A stretch of 7,257 bases of DNA from Desulfurococcales archaeon (GCA_015521275.1 WAOJ01000180.1:1-7257), one strand, 5' to 3'. Numbered from the stretch's first letter, positions 1 to 5,784 are shown. Notes: generated by a model from the sequence alone, not told the origin. Program-made: numbers and translations.

Positions 1-835
1 CCTTGGGTACGAAGCCCGGAAAGTTCATAACTACGAAGTCTTGGTTACTGTCCAACGCAAAGAAGAACCTCCTATTCGCGCCCTCCTCAGGGGAGCTAGT
101 CCTCTTTATCTCCTCTATGTTGATATTATATATGTGGTAAAGGAAATTCTTTATAAAGGAAGTCTTTCCAGCCCCCGTGGTACCAACTACTAATACGTGC
201 TTCAACAAGGCCTCCCAAGGGATGGTTATCGGGATGGGCTCCGATCCTAGGGGCACGTCCATAATAGCCATAGCCCCGAGCACGGGACCCTTCTTCGGGC
301 TCAACAAGGTACCCAGGACCTCGGGCTTGGGTATTACCACTGGGGAGCCCGGATCCGGAGGTATTGGTAATGAAAGCCTCTCGGAGCTTTCTATAACTTT
401 TAACAGCTTCTCGTAGCTAAGCTCTTCAATGCTTAACAACTCCTTACCTGCGTTTATCAAAATTATTGGCTTCAGTGACATCGAAAGGGGGGCAATTATA
501 ACGTCCTCTATCACGTCTTCGCCCTCGTACCTAGCGTCCCCTCCAGAGGAGGGGTAGGAGGTTAGTTTGGTTACCTTGAGCACTTGAGCTAATATTAAGT
601 TCAAACTCTTCACGTCTACAACAATTAGGTAGGCGCCGGGAACTATGCTAGAATAGGCCTTCTCGATTACCTCGAACCACGAGGGTGGATGCATTAGAGC
701 CACGTACTCGTCGTACTCCACGTCGGAGGTCATCGCTATTTTACCAAATGCCTTTTCCAAGCCCTCTTTGCTCAAAAGCTGTGCCACTTCCCTCGCTCTC
801 TCAAGCCTCTTGACTATCTCATTGTCAAGGCTCAT
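1..835 (-). CDS. herA: HerA-type DNA translocase ATPase, N-terminal part (gene runs off the left edge)
   Basis: This is the first 278 codons of a HerA-like hexameric ATPase, read on the minus strand and cut by the window edge. HerA pumps DNA and drives the NurA nuclease during archaeal double-strand-break end resection. The Walker A/P-loop GTTGAGKT lies at residues 218-225 (Lys224), preceded by hydrophobic strand HVLVVG. Residues about 66-92 (GAYLIVVD...LILAQVLKVTKL) fit the N-terminal HAS-barrel strands. A hydrophobic strand with an acidic residue (FFFALDSNQDF) follows the P-loop; the Walker B and arginine-finger regions lie outside the window. The ATG overlaps the nurA stop as ATGA (832-835), and GGAGG at 846-850 precedes it by 10 bases, so the two are translationally coupled. 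From memory, the Walker lysine of Sulfolobus HerA is near residue 150, so this N-terminal part looks about 70 residues longer. An unrelated VirB4/FtsK-type ATPase is possible in isolation, but the NurA partner makes HerA the strong choice. Confidence 0.9.
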   Translation of the reverse strand, partial: MSLDNEIVKRLERAREVAQLLSKEGLEKAFGKIAMTSDVEYDEYVALMHPPSWFEVIEKAYSSIVPGAYLIVVDVKSLNLILAQVLKVTKLTSYPSSGGDARYEGEDVIEDVIIAPLSMSLKPIILINAGKELLSIEELSYEKLLKVIESSERLSLPIPPDPGSPVVIPKPEVLGTLLSPKKGPVLGAMAIMDVPLGSEPIPITIPWEALLKHVLVVGTTGAGKTSFIKNFLYHIYNINIEEIKRTSSPEEGANRRFFFALDSNQDFVVMNFPGFVPK

Positions 836-2049
836 ATGTCGCTGTCCTCCACTTCTTCTAAGAATACGCGTAGCTTTTGAGCTTCAGCCCTTACCATTGA
901 GGCTATTACCTTCCCTAGCTTCTTGGCCAGCTCGTCGGCCGCGAGCAGCGGTAAGGGATAGGAATTCTTATTGGATGCCCAAGCAATTATAGTCCTCAAG
1001 GCTTCTTTTAAAGTTTCCTCTCTCAAGGCCTCCAGCCTAAACGTAACGCTCCATGCCTTTTCCTTCACAACCACGTACATAACATTCTTAACTATGTTGC
1101 CTTTCTGGGACTTATTCATTAGATATGAAAATATCTCTCCCCAAGTGGGTTCCCCTTCCCTTGATCTGCTGCTAAACATCTTAATTCCGTACTTTTCATT
1201 GAAATACTCACGAATACTCTTTATATTTATGAAATCCTTGTCAATAAAGTAGTAAGTGCCCACAGGGAGACGCTCGCTCAGGTAGAGGAGCACTTCCTCA
1301 TCACTAGGGCCCTCGGAGTTCATCAATATCTTATGAGAGCGATTCAACCTCTTTACGAAACCGACAACTCTTTCCTCCTTTCCGTCAACCACTTTCATCC
1401 TTTTGTATATGTTGTACACATAGCTCAGCACGTACGCTTCGACGAATTTTCTCCTGAGCTTTCCGAACATGCTGGCGTTCGCGAGCCTAGAGAATATGGT
1501 TGGTGTAGGGAGAAGAGGTCCATCTATTAGAACGGTTCCCGAACTCCTCTCCAAAGCGTCTTGTAGAGCCAACGTTTCCAAGTATATCCTGTTCTCGTCA
1601 AGCATTGTCTTGGCGTTGTAACTCGCATACGTCAGCTTCTTACCCACGATGGGTTCTACGTCTATTAAAGGAACAGTGCTCACCTTTCCCCTAACTTCCT
1701 TGTCACTGGGAGCCAAGACGAAGGGGCCTTCGAGGCTCATCGGCTCCCCGAAGCCCAAAGAGGGATATGCTAAGGCCCCCCTCAAGCCCTTAGAGATGGT
1801 TACCCCTACCACCGCGACGGGAGCTGGGCCCTTGAGCCATCTCGTGCCGCCATCAACGCTCCATAAGTCCTTCCTCATTGGTTCACATTCAAACCTTTCT
1901 AACCTTATCTTGCTCAGCGCGCTGTCTGCATCAACTCCTTCGCTATATGTCAAATCCACGAAGCTGGCAACGGTGGGGACCTTCCTTAAGCTCTTAAGGA
2001 CTTCCCTTAGCTGAAGAAAAAAGGAACTATCTAAATGGAAGGCCCACAC
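832..2049 (-). CDS. nurA: NurA 5'-3' nuclease
   Basis: This complete 405-residue protein is a NurA nuclease, the Mn-dependent RNase H-like fold exonuclease/endonuclease that works with HerA at DNA ends. The signature strand WSVDGGTRW is at residues 63-71 (Asp66, first metal ligand). The helix IYLETLALQDAL carries Glu158, and VLIDGPLL carries Asp176; these match the other acidic metal ligands of the family. VGFVKRLNRS (229-238) and the C-terminal SYPLPLLAADELAK (363-376) are further NurA-like blocks. The start is GTG at 2047-2049, chosen because GGAG at 2058-2061 stands 8 bases upstream and no in-frame ATG occurs before residue 58, which would remove much of the N-terminal helix ahead of the DGG strand. 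It is longer than Sulfolobus NurA (about 340 residues from memory). The gene is first in a nurA-herA operon and diverges from the TGT-like gene after only 12 bases. mre11 and rad50 are not in view. Confidence 0.93.
   Translation of the reverse strand: MWAFHLDSSFFLQLREVLKSLRKVPTVASFVDLTYSEGVDADSALSKIRLERFECEPMRKDLWSVDGGTRWLKGPAPVAVVGVTISKGLRGALAYPSLGFGEPMSLEGPFVLAPSDKEVRGKVSTVPLIDVEPIVGKKLTYASYNAKTMLDENRIYLETLALQDALERSSGTVLIDGPLLPTPTIFSRLANASMFGKLRRKFVEAYVLSYVYNIYKRMKVVDGKEERVVGFVKRLNRSHKILMNSEGPSDEEVLLYLSERLPVGTYYFIDKDFINIKSIREYFNEKYGIKMFSSRSREGEPTWGEIFSYLMNKSQKGNIVKNVMYVVVKEKAWSVTFRLEALREETLKEALRTIIAWASNKNSYPLPLLAADELAKKLGKVIASMVRAEAQKLRVFLEEVEDSDI
1983..2000. repeat. Perfect 18-bp inverted repeat, candidate operator
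   Basis: TCCTTAAG-CT-CTTAAGGA has two perfect 8-base arms around a 2-base centre. It lies inside the nurA coding region, 50-67 bases into that gene, and 62 bases before the ATG of the divergent TGT-like gene, which is upstream of where that gene's TATA box would be expected. A further CTTAAG is at 2076-2081 on the other side of the divergent starts. A dimeric regulator site is possible. It may also be chance within codons (Leu-Lys-Ser-Leu-Arg of NurA), since an 8-base-arm repeat is not very rare in 7 kb. Confidence 0.3.
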
Positions 2050-2050
2050 C

Positions 2051-2056
2051 GGTGAT
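2051..2056 (+). promoter_or_regulatory. Ribosome-binding site of the TGT-like gene
   Basis: GGTGAT is exactly complementary to the ATCACC of the 16S rRNA 3' end and stands 5 bases before the ATG at 2062. It supports that start. The site lies in the 12-base gap between the divergent genes, next to the ribosome-binding site of nurA on the other strand. Confidence 0.7.
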
Positions 2057-2057
2057 A

Positions 2058-2061
2058 CTCC
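2058..2061 (-). promoter_or_regulatory. Ribosome-binding site of nurA
   Basis: GGAG on the minus strand stands 8 bases before the GTG start at 2049 and abuts the ATG of the opposite-strand gene. It decides the GTG start of nurA. Confidence 0.6.
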
Positions 2062-2982
2062 ATGTTTAAACTGTACTTAAGTTTTAGCACGAAGCAAGCG
2101 TCGCCAAGGCTTTGGGAGATCTTAGGACACAAGAGCTACATGCTCTCCGTTGACGTACTTGAAGGCGATTTGAGCCCCTTCAAGGCTTTAGACTTGATGT
2201 TGGATTCGGGGGCCTTTAGATCCGTTAGCAAGGGAAAGTCTCTGAAGCCAGAAGAGGTGCTGAAGGCTCAGAAGAAGGCGTTGGAAGTATTGAAGGCGCT
2301 CCCAGTGGTCTATGACTACCCTCTCAACGCATTGAAGGCAGAGGACAAGGATTATGAGTTGGCCAACGAGAAGACCTTGAAAAACGTGATGTTATGGAGC
2401 AAAGAGTTTGGCAATGATTTCTTGCCGGTGGTACACGCAAAAAGCCCAAGAGTTCTAAAGAAGTACTTGAACATCTATGAGTCAATGGGATTTAAGAAGA
2501 TTGCTTTAGGCAGCTTGGCGCTCTTGTCCAGATACAAACCCGCTCTGGTCCTAATGCTTATAAAAGAAGCTAAGGAAGTCTTTGGCAGAATTCATGCCTT
2601 GGGTGTCGGCAACAGCTTAGCCCTAGCTATAGCTCACCTAAATTTGGCAGAGAGCGCGGACTCGTCCAGCTACTTACAAGACGCCAAGTACGGTATGGTC
2701 CGGTACCCGGAAGACATGTCAATGGTTGTGGTGGCTAAGAGAAAAACGACCAAGAGAAAGGTTAATGTCGAGAAGGTCTACTCGAGGTGTAACTGCCCGG
2801 CTTGTTCGAGGAGGGGCTTAGAGTTCTGGAGCAGGGAAGGTTTCGTCTTGAGGTCCATCCACAACGCCTACTGGTTGCTCAAGGCTTTAAAAGACGTCAA
2901 CTTAGCAGAGAGGATAATATCTAGGAGGAGGTCCCTCTGGAACGCTTACTTAAAGCTTAAGATGATAAGTTTAAGAGCTTAA
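2062..2982 (+). CDS. Stand-alone TGT-superfamily transglycosylase domain (DpdA/TgtA5-like or archaeal TGT-like)
   Basis: The 306-residue protein has the landmarks of the tRNA-guanine transglycosylase barrel in order: LDSGAF at 47-52 (Asp48, the family's active-site Asp), VYDYPL at 83-88, ALGSLA at 148-153 (base-binding loop), HALGVG at 178-183, ADSSSY at 199-204 (Asp200, in the nucleophile position), and a zinc site C243-N-C245-P-A-C248 with H267 in IHNAYWLL. Both catalytic Asp and all four zinc ligands are kept. ADSSSY followed by Ala-Lys resembles the nucleophile block of archaeosine TGT, and DSSS is also like DNA-modifying DpdA (TgtA5). Full archaeal TGT is about 500 or more residues with PUA-containing C-terminal domains; this protein stops soon after the zinc site, so tRNA docking by those domains is absent. 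The C-terminal tail (285-306) is basic. Substrate is unknown: tRNA, DNA or another polynucleotide. It is head-to-head with nurA and its 3' end overlaps the next gene by 26 bases. Superfamily membership is well supported; the DpdA-type function is inference. Confidence 0.78.
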   Translation: MFKLYLSFSTKQASPRLWEILGHKSYMLSVDVLEGDLSPFKALDLMLDSGAFRSVSKGKSLKPEEVLKAQKKALEVLKALPVVYDYPLNALKAEDKDYELANEKTLKNVMLWSKEFGNDFLPVVHAKSPRVLKKYLNIYESMGFKKIALGSLALLSRYKPALVLMLIKEAKEVFGRIHALGVGNSLALAIAHLNLAESADSSSYLQDAKYGMVRYPEDMSMVVVAKRKTTKRKVNVEKVYSRCNCPACSRRGLEFWSREGFVLRSIHNAYWLLKALKDVNLAERIISRRRSLWNAYLKLKMISLRA

Positions 2983-4417
2983 CCTCTTCCTCCAACCTCG
3001 CTATCTCTTCTTTGTACTCCATCAACCTCTTATCAATAAGCTTGGCGAACGTCTTGAAGTTTTTAGATAGCTCATCTATAACGCTAGAGATAGCGCACTT
3101 TACGACTGCATCTAGTCCCCCACGCTCCTTCGCTATCTTCCTCCACTCTATAAGCTCACGTAAATTCTTGGAATTCAATATACCCTTCAATATCTTTAAG
3201 GCATTCTTGCACGACCTTATTGGTTTGGAGCTGATCATTTCTTCCTCCATCTTTTGGGCTTGATTCAAGGTCAGCTTTATTAGGGCAATATCCACCTTAG
3301 CCCTCTGTAACAGGCTCATGAGTTCGAAAACCGTCCTCAAAGAGGGCCTCTCGTTCATCAAAAGCTTTACTCTGTTCAAAGAGTACTCCAAGTCGTTGTA
3401 AAACTGTAGTAACCTGGATATTATGTTTGCTAAGGAGGAGAGTCTAGTTAAGTAGAACACGTTCTTCTGGAAAACGCTTTTGAGTATTAATGCTTTATAG
3501 CTAGTGCTGTTGGAGACCCTCTTGTACAACAGCTTTAATTCCAAATAGGGTTCTAGGACCCAGCTCCTCTCCACGGTCACGTTCTTAGGCAATGGTTGCG
3601 CGCACGGGAGCGTCGTCACCTTCTTCTTTTTCATCAAGATATAATTATATATATTAAATGAGTTAACCTTTGTTACGGTTATGTTGAATATATTCACGGT
3701 ATAATTGTATACGGGCACGTCCCCGTTTACCAGCGCCACCAGCCCCGTCCTTATGTGGAAGGACACCCAAGGCTTGGTGAAGTACTCGCTCAACCCCTGG
3801 GGTTCGTAAACCAACAGCTTTCCACCAGCATAAACCCAAGCCTTTAGCAAGCTTACTTTATAATATCCTAGCAGCGTCTTCCTTACGTCCAAGTACATTC
3901 CGACGGTAACGTTCTTGTTCAATAGGCTACAAGGCGAGAGGGGAAATATTACTAGATGTCCTCCCATGTCATCTTTCAGCTTCGGCTCATCCACGTCCTT
4001 GTCCAAGTAGATGCAGTTCCATATCCTTCTAGCGGGCACCACTTGAATGCCCAGTCTAGAGGGTTTGGAGCCGGTGTAGCCGGTCGAGTATAAGGCGTCC
4101 TCCTCGACTACGCCTAGGAAGGGAAGGGTTAGTTTACAGCTAACGCCATCAAATTTGTTTACCTTAAAGGTTACGACAGCTACATATTTGCCTTCATCAA
4201 GAGGTGAGAGGCCTAACCAAGCCAGGCTATCACAACCGCAATTGAAACAGCTGTCTGCCTTGCTCAATGTAATTCTTATAGTCTTGTTCACGTTGATAAT
4301 CGCGTACGGTTTTCCCTTGCACCCTCCGTCGGAGCCATAATAGCCAATTAGAACATTCCACTTGGCTATCAGTAATGATGACATTATCAATACGAAGATT
4401 GCAATAGGCCTCGCCAT
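2957..4417 (-). CDS. Secreted or membrane-anchored Cys-rich protein with helical C-terminal region, function unknown
   Basis: I do not recognise the family of this 486-residue protein. A short basic start followed by a hydrophobic segment (residues about 4-25) indicates a signal peptide or N-terminal anchor. The next 290 residues look like beta-rich extracellular domains with eight cysteines (33, 57, 60, 62, 94, 135, 163, 272), including the cluster CFNCGC at 57-62, and six Asn-X-Thr sequons (44, 169, 238, 245, 279, 303), which fits an N-glycosylated, disulfide-bonded surface protein. From about 320 to the end it is helical and heptad-like, ending in the charged stretch MEYKEEIARLEEEVKLL, so a coiled coil is likely; two more cysteines (403, 441) lie there. 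There is no C-terminal membrane anchor. The ATG at 4417 has GGAGG (4423-4427) five bases upstream. It starts 34 bases after pelA and may be cotranscribed or have its own promoter. The last 26 bases overlap the convergent TGT-like gene. Confidence 0.8.
   Translation of the reverse strand: MARPIAIFVLIMSSLLIAKWNVLIGYYGSDGGCKGKPYAIINVNKTIRITLSKADSCFNCGCDSLAWLGLSPLDEGKYVAVVTFKVNKFDGVSCKLTLPFLGVVEEDALYSTGYTGSKPSRLGIQVVPARRIWNCIYLDKDVDEPKLKDDMGGHLVIFPLSPCSLLNKNVTVGMYLDVRKTLLGYYKVSLLKAWVYAGGKLLVYEPQGLSEYFTKPWVSFHIRTGLVALVNGDVPVYNYTVNIFNITVTKVNSFNIYNYILMKKKKVTTLPCAQPLPKNVTVERSWVLEPYLELKLLYKRVSNSTSYKALILKSVFQKNVFYLTRLSSLANIISRLLQFYNDLEYSLNRVKLLMNERPSLRTVFELMSLLQRAKVDIALIKLTLNQAQKMEEEMISSKPIRSCKNALKILKGILNSKNLRELIEWRKIAKERGGLDAVVKCAISSVIDELSKNFKTFAKLIDKRLMEYKEEIARLEEEVKLLNLSS
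3639..3659. other. 21-base run of only A and T inside a coding region
   Basis: These positions contain no G or C and are preceded on the plus strand by TTTTT at 3627-3631. On the minus strand they encode the Asn/Ile/Tyr-rich segment around residues 253-260 of the secreted protein, so protein composition explains part of it. Nothing else is claimed for it; an internal TATA-like element is possible. Confidence 0.4.
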
Positions 4418-4422
4418 CTCGT

Positions 4423-4427
4423 CCTCC
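4423..4427 (-). promoter_or_regulatory. Ribosome-binding site of the secreted-protein gene
   Basis: GGAGG on the minus strand, five bases before the ATG at 4417, is a full-strength archaeal Shine-Dalgarno site. It lies in the 34-base gap after pelA. A weak TATA-like GTTTAGT overlaps the pelA stop (about 4451-4457) and would place a transcript start near 4429, but this is not decisive. Confidence 0.65.
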
Positions 4428-4451
4428 GCTTAATTACGTGATGTCTTTCTA

Positions 4452-5498
4452 CTAAACCTCTAAGGGGTATCTGAGCAAGCATATTACTCCTCCCAAGGCC
4501 CAGAGCCTCTCTCCGGCTTCCGTGTCCTTTGGGACTATTATCACTTCTGCCCCCCTCTTCTCCGCTTCCTCGACCAACTCCGTCGCCTTCTCCCTCTCCT
4601 CATCATTTAATGAATGGATTAAGCTATCTACAATGAGCAGGGTTTTGATTGCGTTGGCCTTAGCTGCAAACAAGCAGTCCTCCAACCCGTACAAGGCCAA
4701 GTTATCTTCCCTACCTATGTGTTTGGCGAACTCCTCCAAGTACTCCATCGCCTTTACGCTCTCCAGCTCTTCCCTCAAGTTCTTCAAAGTTCCCTTCCTT
4801 ATGGCCTCTAATACCCCCGCTCTACCTCCCATGGAGGCACTGTCGACCTTGACCTCGAATCCCCTTTCCTTTAGCTTTTCAGCAACCTTATCCTTTAGAA
4901 AGCCGGGCCCTACTACTATTATTGTCTTTAAGTCCCTCGCCTTCAGCTCCTCCTCAACCCTCTTAACCAGCTCGTTCAATGTCTTCTCCAAAGCCTTTTC
5001 CCTGTTCTCGTCGCCCTTTCCGGGCAGCCTCAAGGCTCCTTCGAAGGCCCACTCTATCCCTTGACCTCTAACTATGGCCAAGGCGTACTCGTCGTAGTCT
5101 ATTGCAAGTATTGGGACCTTGGGCTTCCTCTCTGAAGCCTTCTTGAGCTTCTCCAAGAGCTGCTCCAGTCCTTTCTCTCTTATTAGAACAAGCTCTCTGC
5201 CCGGGTAGACCTTTATCGAGTGGTGGGCCCCCTTCAAGCCGAACCGGTCGGGGCCTTCAACGATTATTCCCTTGACCCTCAAGACCCCGGAAAAGGGCTG
5301 GAACTCCGCTCCAGTTACCTTTATCGTCAAGGTCATCGGAATCTTCTCCTTTCCGGAGCTTCCGGAGACGCTCCTAGCAGTCCTAGCCCTTATCATATCT
5401 CCCTCTCTCAATATCGAGTAAAAGGTCCATACATCCTCCTCATCCTCTATCCTCAGCTTCACCTCTCCCCTCGAAGGGTTGGTCTCCAGTACCCTCAT
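4452..5498 (-). CDS. pelA: Pelota (aPelota/Dom34), stalled-ribosome rescue factor
   Basis: The 348-residue protein is a full-length archaeal Pelota, an eRF1 paralogue that, delivered by aEF1A-GTP and acting with ABCE1, enters the A site of stalled ribosomes and promotes subunit release in the cytoplasm. The N-terminal Sm-like domain (1 to about 125) includes EDVWTFYSILREGDMI (21-36) and the basic RARTARSVSG loop, seen in the family as decoding-site contacts. The central domain (about 128-255) begins ILAIDYDEYALAIV and has GPGFLKD at 197-203 and MGGRAGVLEAIRKG (223-236). The C-terminal domain (about 265-348) carries YGLEDCLFAAKANAIKTLLIVDSL and the closing LWALGGVICLLRYPL. There is no GGQ motif, as expected for Pelota and unlike eRF1. 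The ATG at 5498 has GAGG six bases upstream. It diverges from the small membrane-protein gene and leads into the secreted-protein gene. Confidence 0.95.
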   Translation of the reverse strand: MRVLETNPSRGEVKLRIEDEEDVWTFYSILREGDMIRARTARSVSGSSGKEKIPMTLTIKVTGAEFQPFSGVLRVKGIIVEGPDRFGLKGAHHSIKVYPGRELVLIREKGLEQLLEKLKKASERKPKVPILAIDYDEYALAIVRGQGIEWAFEGALRLPGKGDENREKALEKTLNELVKRVEEELKARDLKTIIVVGPGFLKDKVAEKLKERGFEVKVDSASMGGRAGVLEAIRKGTLKNLREELESVKAMEYLEEFAKHIGREDNLALYGLEDCLFAAKANAIKTLLIVDSLIHSLNDEEREKATELVEEAEKRGAEVIIVPKDTEAGERLWALGGVICLLRYPLEV

Positions 5499-5527
5499 CC
5501 TTATCCTCGTGAGCGGAAAGGGTCAAG

Positions 5528-5537
5528 CCTTAAAGCT
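5528..5537. promoter_or_regulatory. Candidate shared bidirectional TATA-like box
   Basis: CCTTAAAGCT is nearly self-complementary and reads as an archaeal TATA-like element on both strands (TTAAAG / CTTTAA). Its centre lies about 33-34 bases from the pelA start at 5498 and about 33 bases from the small-gene start at 5565. It is the only AT-rich element in the 66-base divergent gap. Transcript starts some 25 bases away would give very short leaders that would cut into the ribosome-binding sites, so the spacing is plausible but not ideal. Confidence 0.35.
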
Positions 5538-5554
5538 CGGAAGCCCTCAGCAAG

Positions 5555-5559
5555 GGAGG
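5555..5559 (+). promoter_or_regulatory. Ribosome-binding site deciding the start of the small membrane protein
   Basis: GGAGG within GGGAGGG (5554-5560) stands five bases before the ATG at 5565. It selects this start over the much longer frame that opens upstream inside pelA. Confidence 0.75.
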
Positions 5560-5564
5560 GTTAT

Positions 5565-5741
5565 ATGGAGATAAAGCTCTGCCCGATCACTGTATTCCTG
5601 ATGACTGCCACTACCATGGGAGAAGCTATATACTTGTTCATCAGTTTGGTTACGGGTAACTTCACGGGGGCATTGACCTCGTTCTTGTACTTCGCCGCCG
5701 CGCTCCTAGCCATAGCCTTGCTTTCGTACGCCTTCTGCTGA
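5565..5741 (+). CDS. Small two-helix membrane protein, function unknown
   Basis: This 58-residue protein is almost entirely hydrophobic. Residues about 5-29 (LCPITVFLMTATTMGEAIYLFISLV) and 34-57 (TGALTSFLYFAAALLAIALLSYAF) would form two membrane helices joined by a short TGNF turn. Glu20 sits inside the first helix, and cysteines occur at residue 6 and at the very C-terminus. The frame is open upstream as far as 5220, but that part is antisense to pelA and lacks a hydrophobic pattern; the perfect GGGAGGG before this ATG marks the true start. The gene lies between pelA (divergent) and prs (43 bases downstream, same strand) and could be cotranscribed with prs. I do not recognise the family. Its membrane nature is clear from composition; that it is expressed is inferred from the ribosome-binding site. 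Confidence 0.72.
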   Translation: MEIKLCPITVFLMTATTMGEAIYLFISLVTGNFTGALTSFLYFAAALLAIALLSYAFC

Positions 5742-5743
5742 CC

Positions 5744-5749
5744 TTTAAT
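5744..5749 (+). promoter_or_regulatory. Candidate TATA box of prs
   Basis: TTTAAT begins three bases after the stop of the small membrane-protein gene. A transcript start about 26 bases from its centre would fall near 5772, just ahead of the prs ribosome-binding site GGGAG (5773-5777, seven bases before the ATG). The spacing is good for an archaeal promoter, so prs may have its own transcript besides any read-through. Confidence 0.4.
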
Positions 5750-5784
5750 TCCCCTAAGGCAGTCTTGTCCACGGGAGAAACGTA

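Noticed and set aside
177..416. 79-residue plus-strand frame and other short frames at 768-1530, 3012-3263, 4155-4340, 6262-6474 and 6993-7211
   Set aside because: All are shadows opposite well-supported genes (herA, nurA, the secreted protein, prs, DUF99) and lack their own translation signals.
1649..2014. 121-residue open frame on the plus strand
   Set aside because: It is entirely antisense to nurA, whose catalytic motifs are intact; no recognisable protein features.
2064..2071. GTTTAAAC palindrome as a TATA box for nurA
   Set aside because: Its centre is only about 18 bases from the nurA GTG, which would put the transcript start inside the coding region.
4375..4381. Perfect C-box-like ATGATGA
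   Set aside because: No CTGA D box follows within about 60 bases; it is simply antisense to the signal-peptide codons of the secreted protein.
4438..4474. Possible C/D box small RNA: C-like GTGATGT with CTGA about 25 bases later
   Set aside because: The C box is imperfect, no D'/C' pair is visible, the span is too short for an archaeal C/D RNA, and it overlaps the pelA end.
4522..5064. 180-residue Ser-rich open frame on the plus strand
   Set aside because: It is antisense to pelA; the Ser/Leu/Phe-rich composition is what the opposite strand of Lys/Glu-rich coding DNA gives, and there is no ribosome-binding site.
5220..5564. N-terminal extension of the small membrane protein to 173 residues
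   Set aside because: The extra part is antisense to pelA, has no hydrophobic or domain pattern, and the strong GGGAGGG site lies before the internal ATG at 5565.
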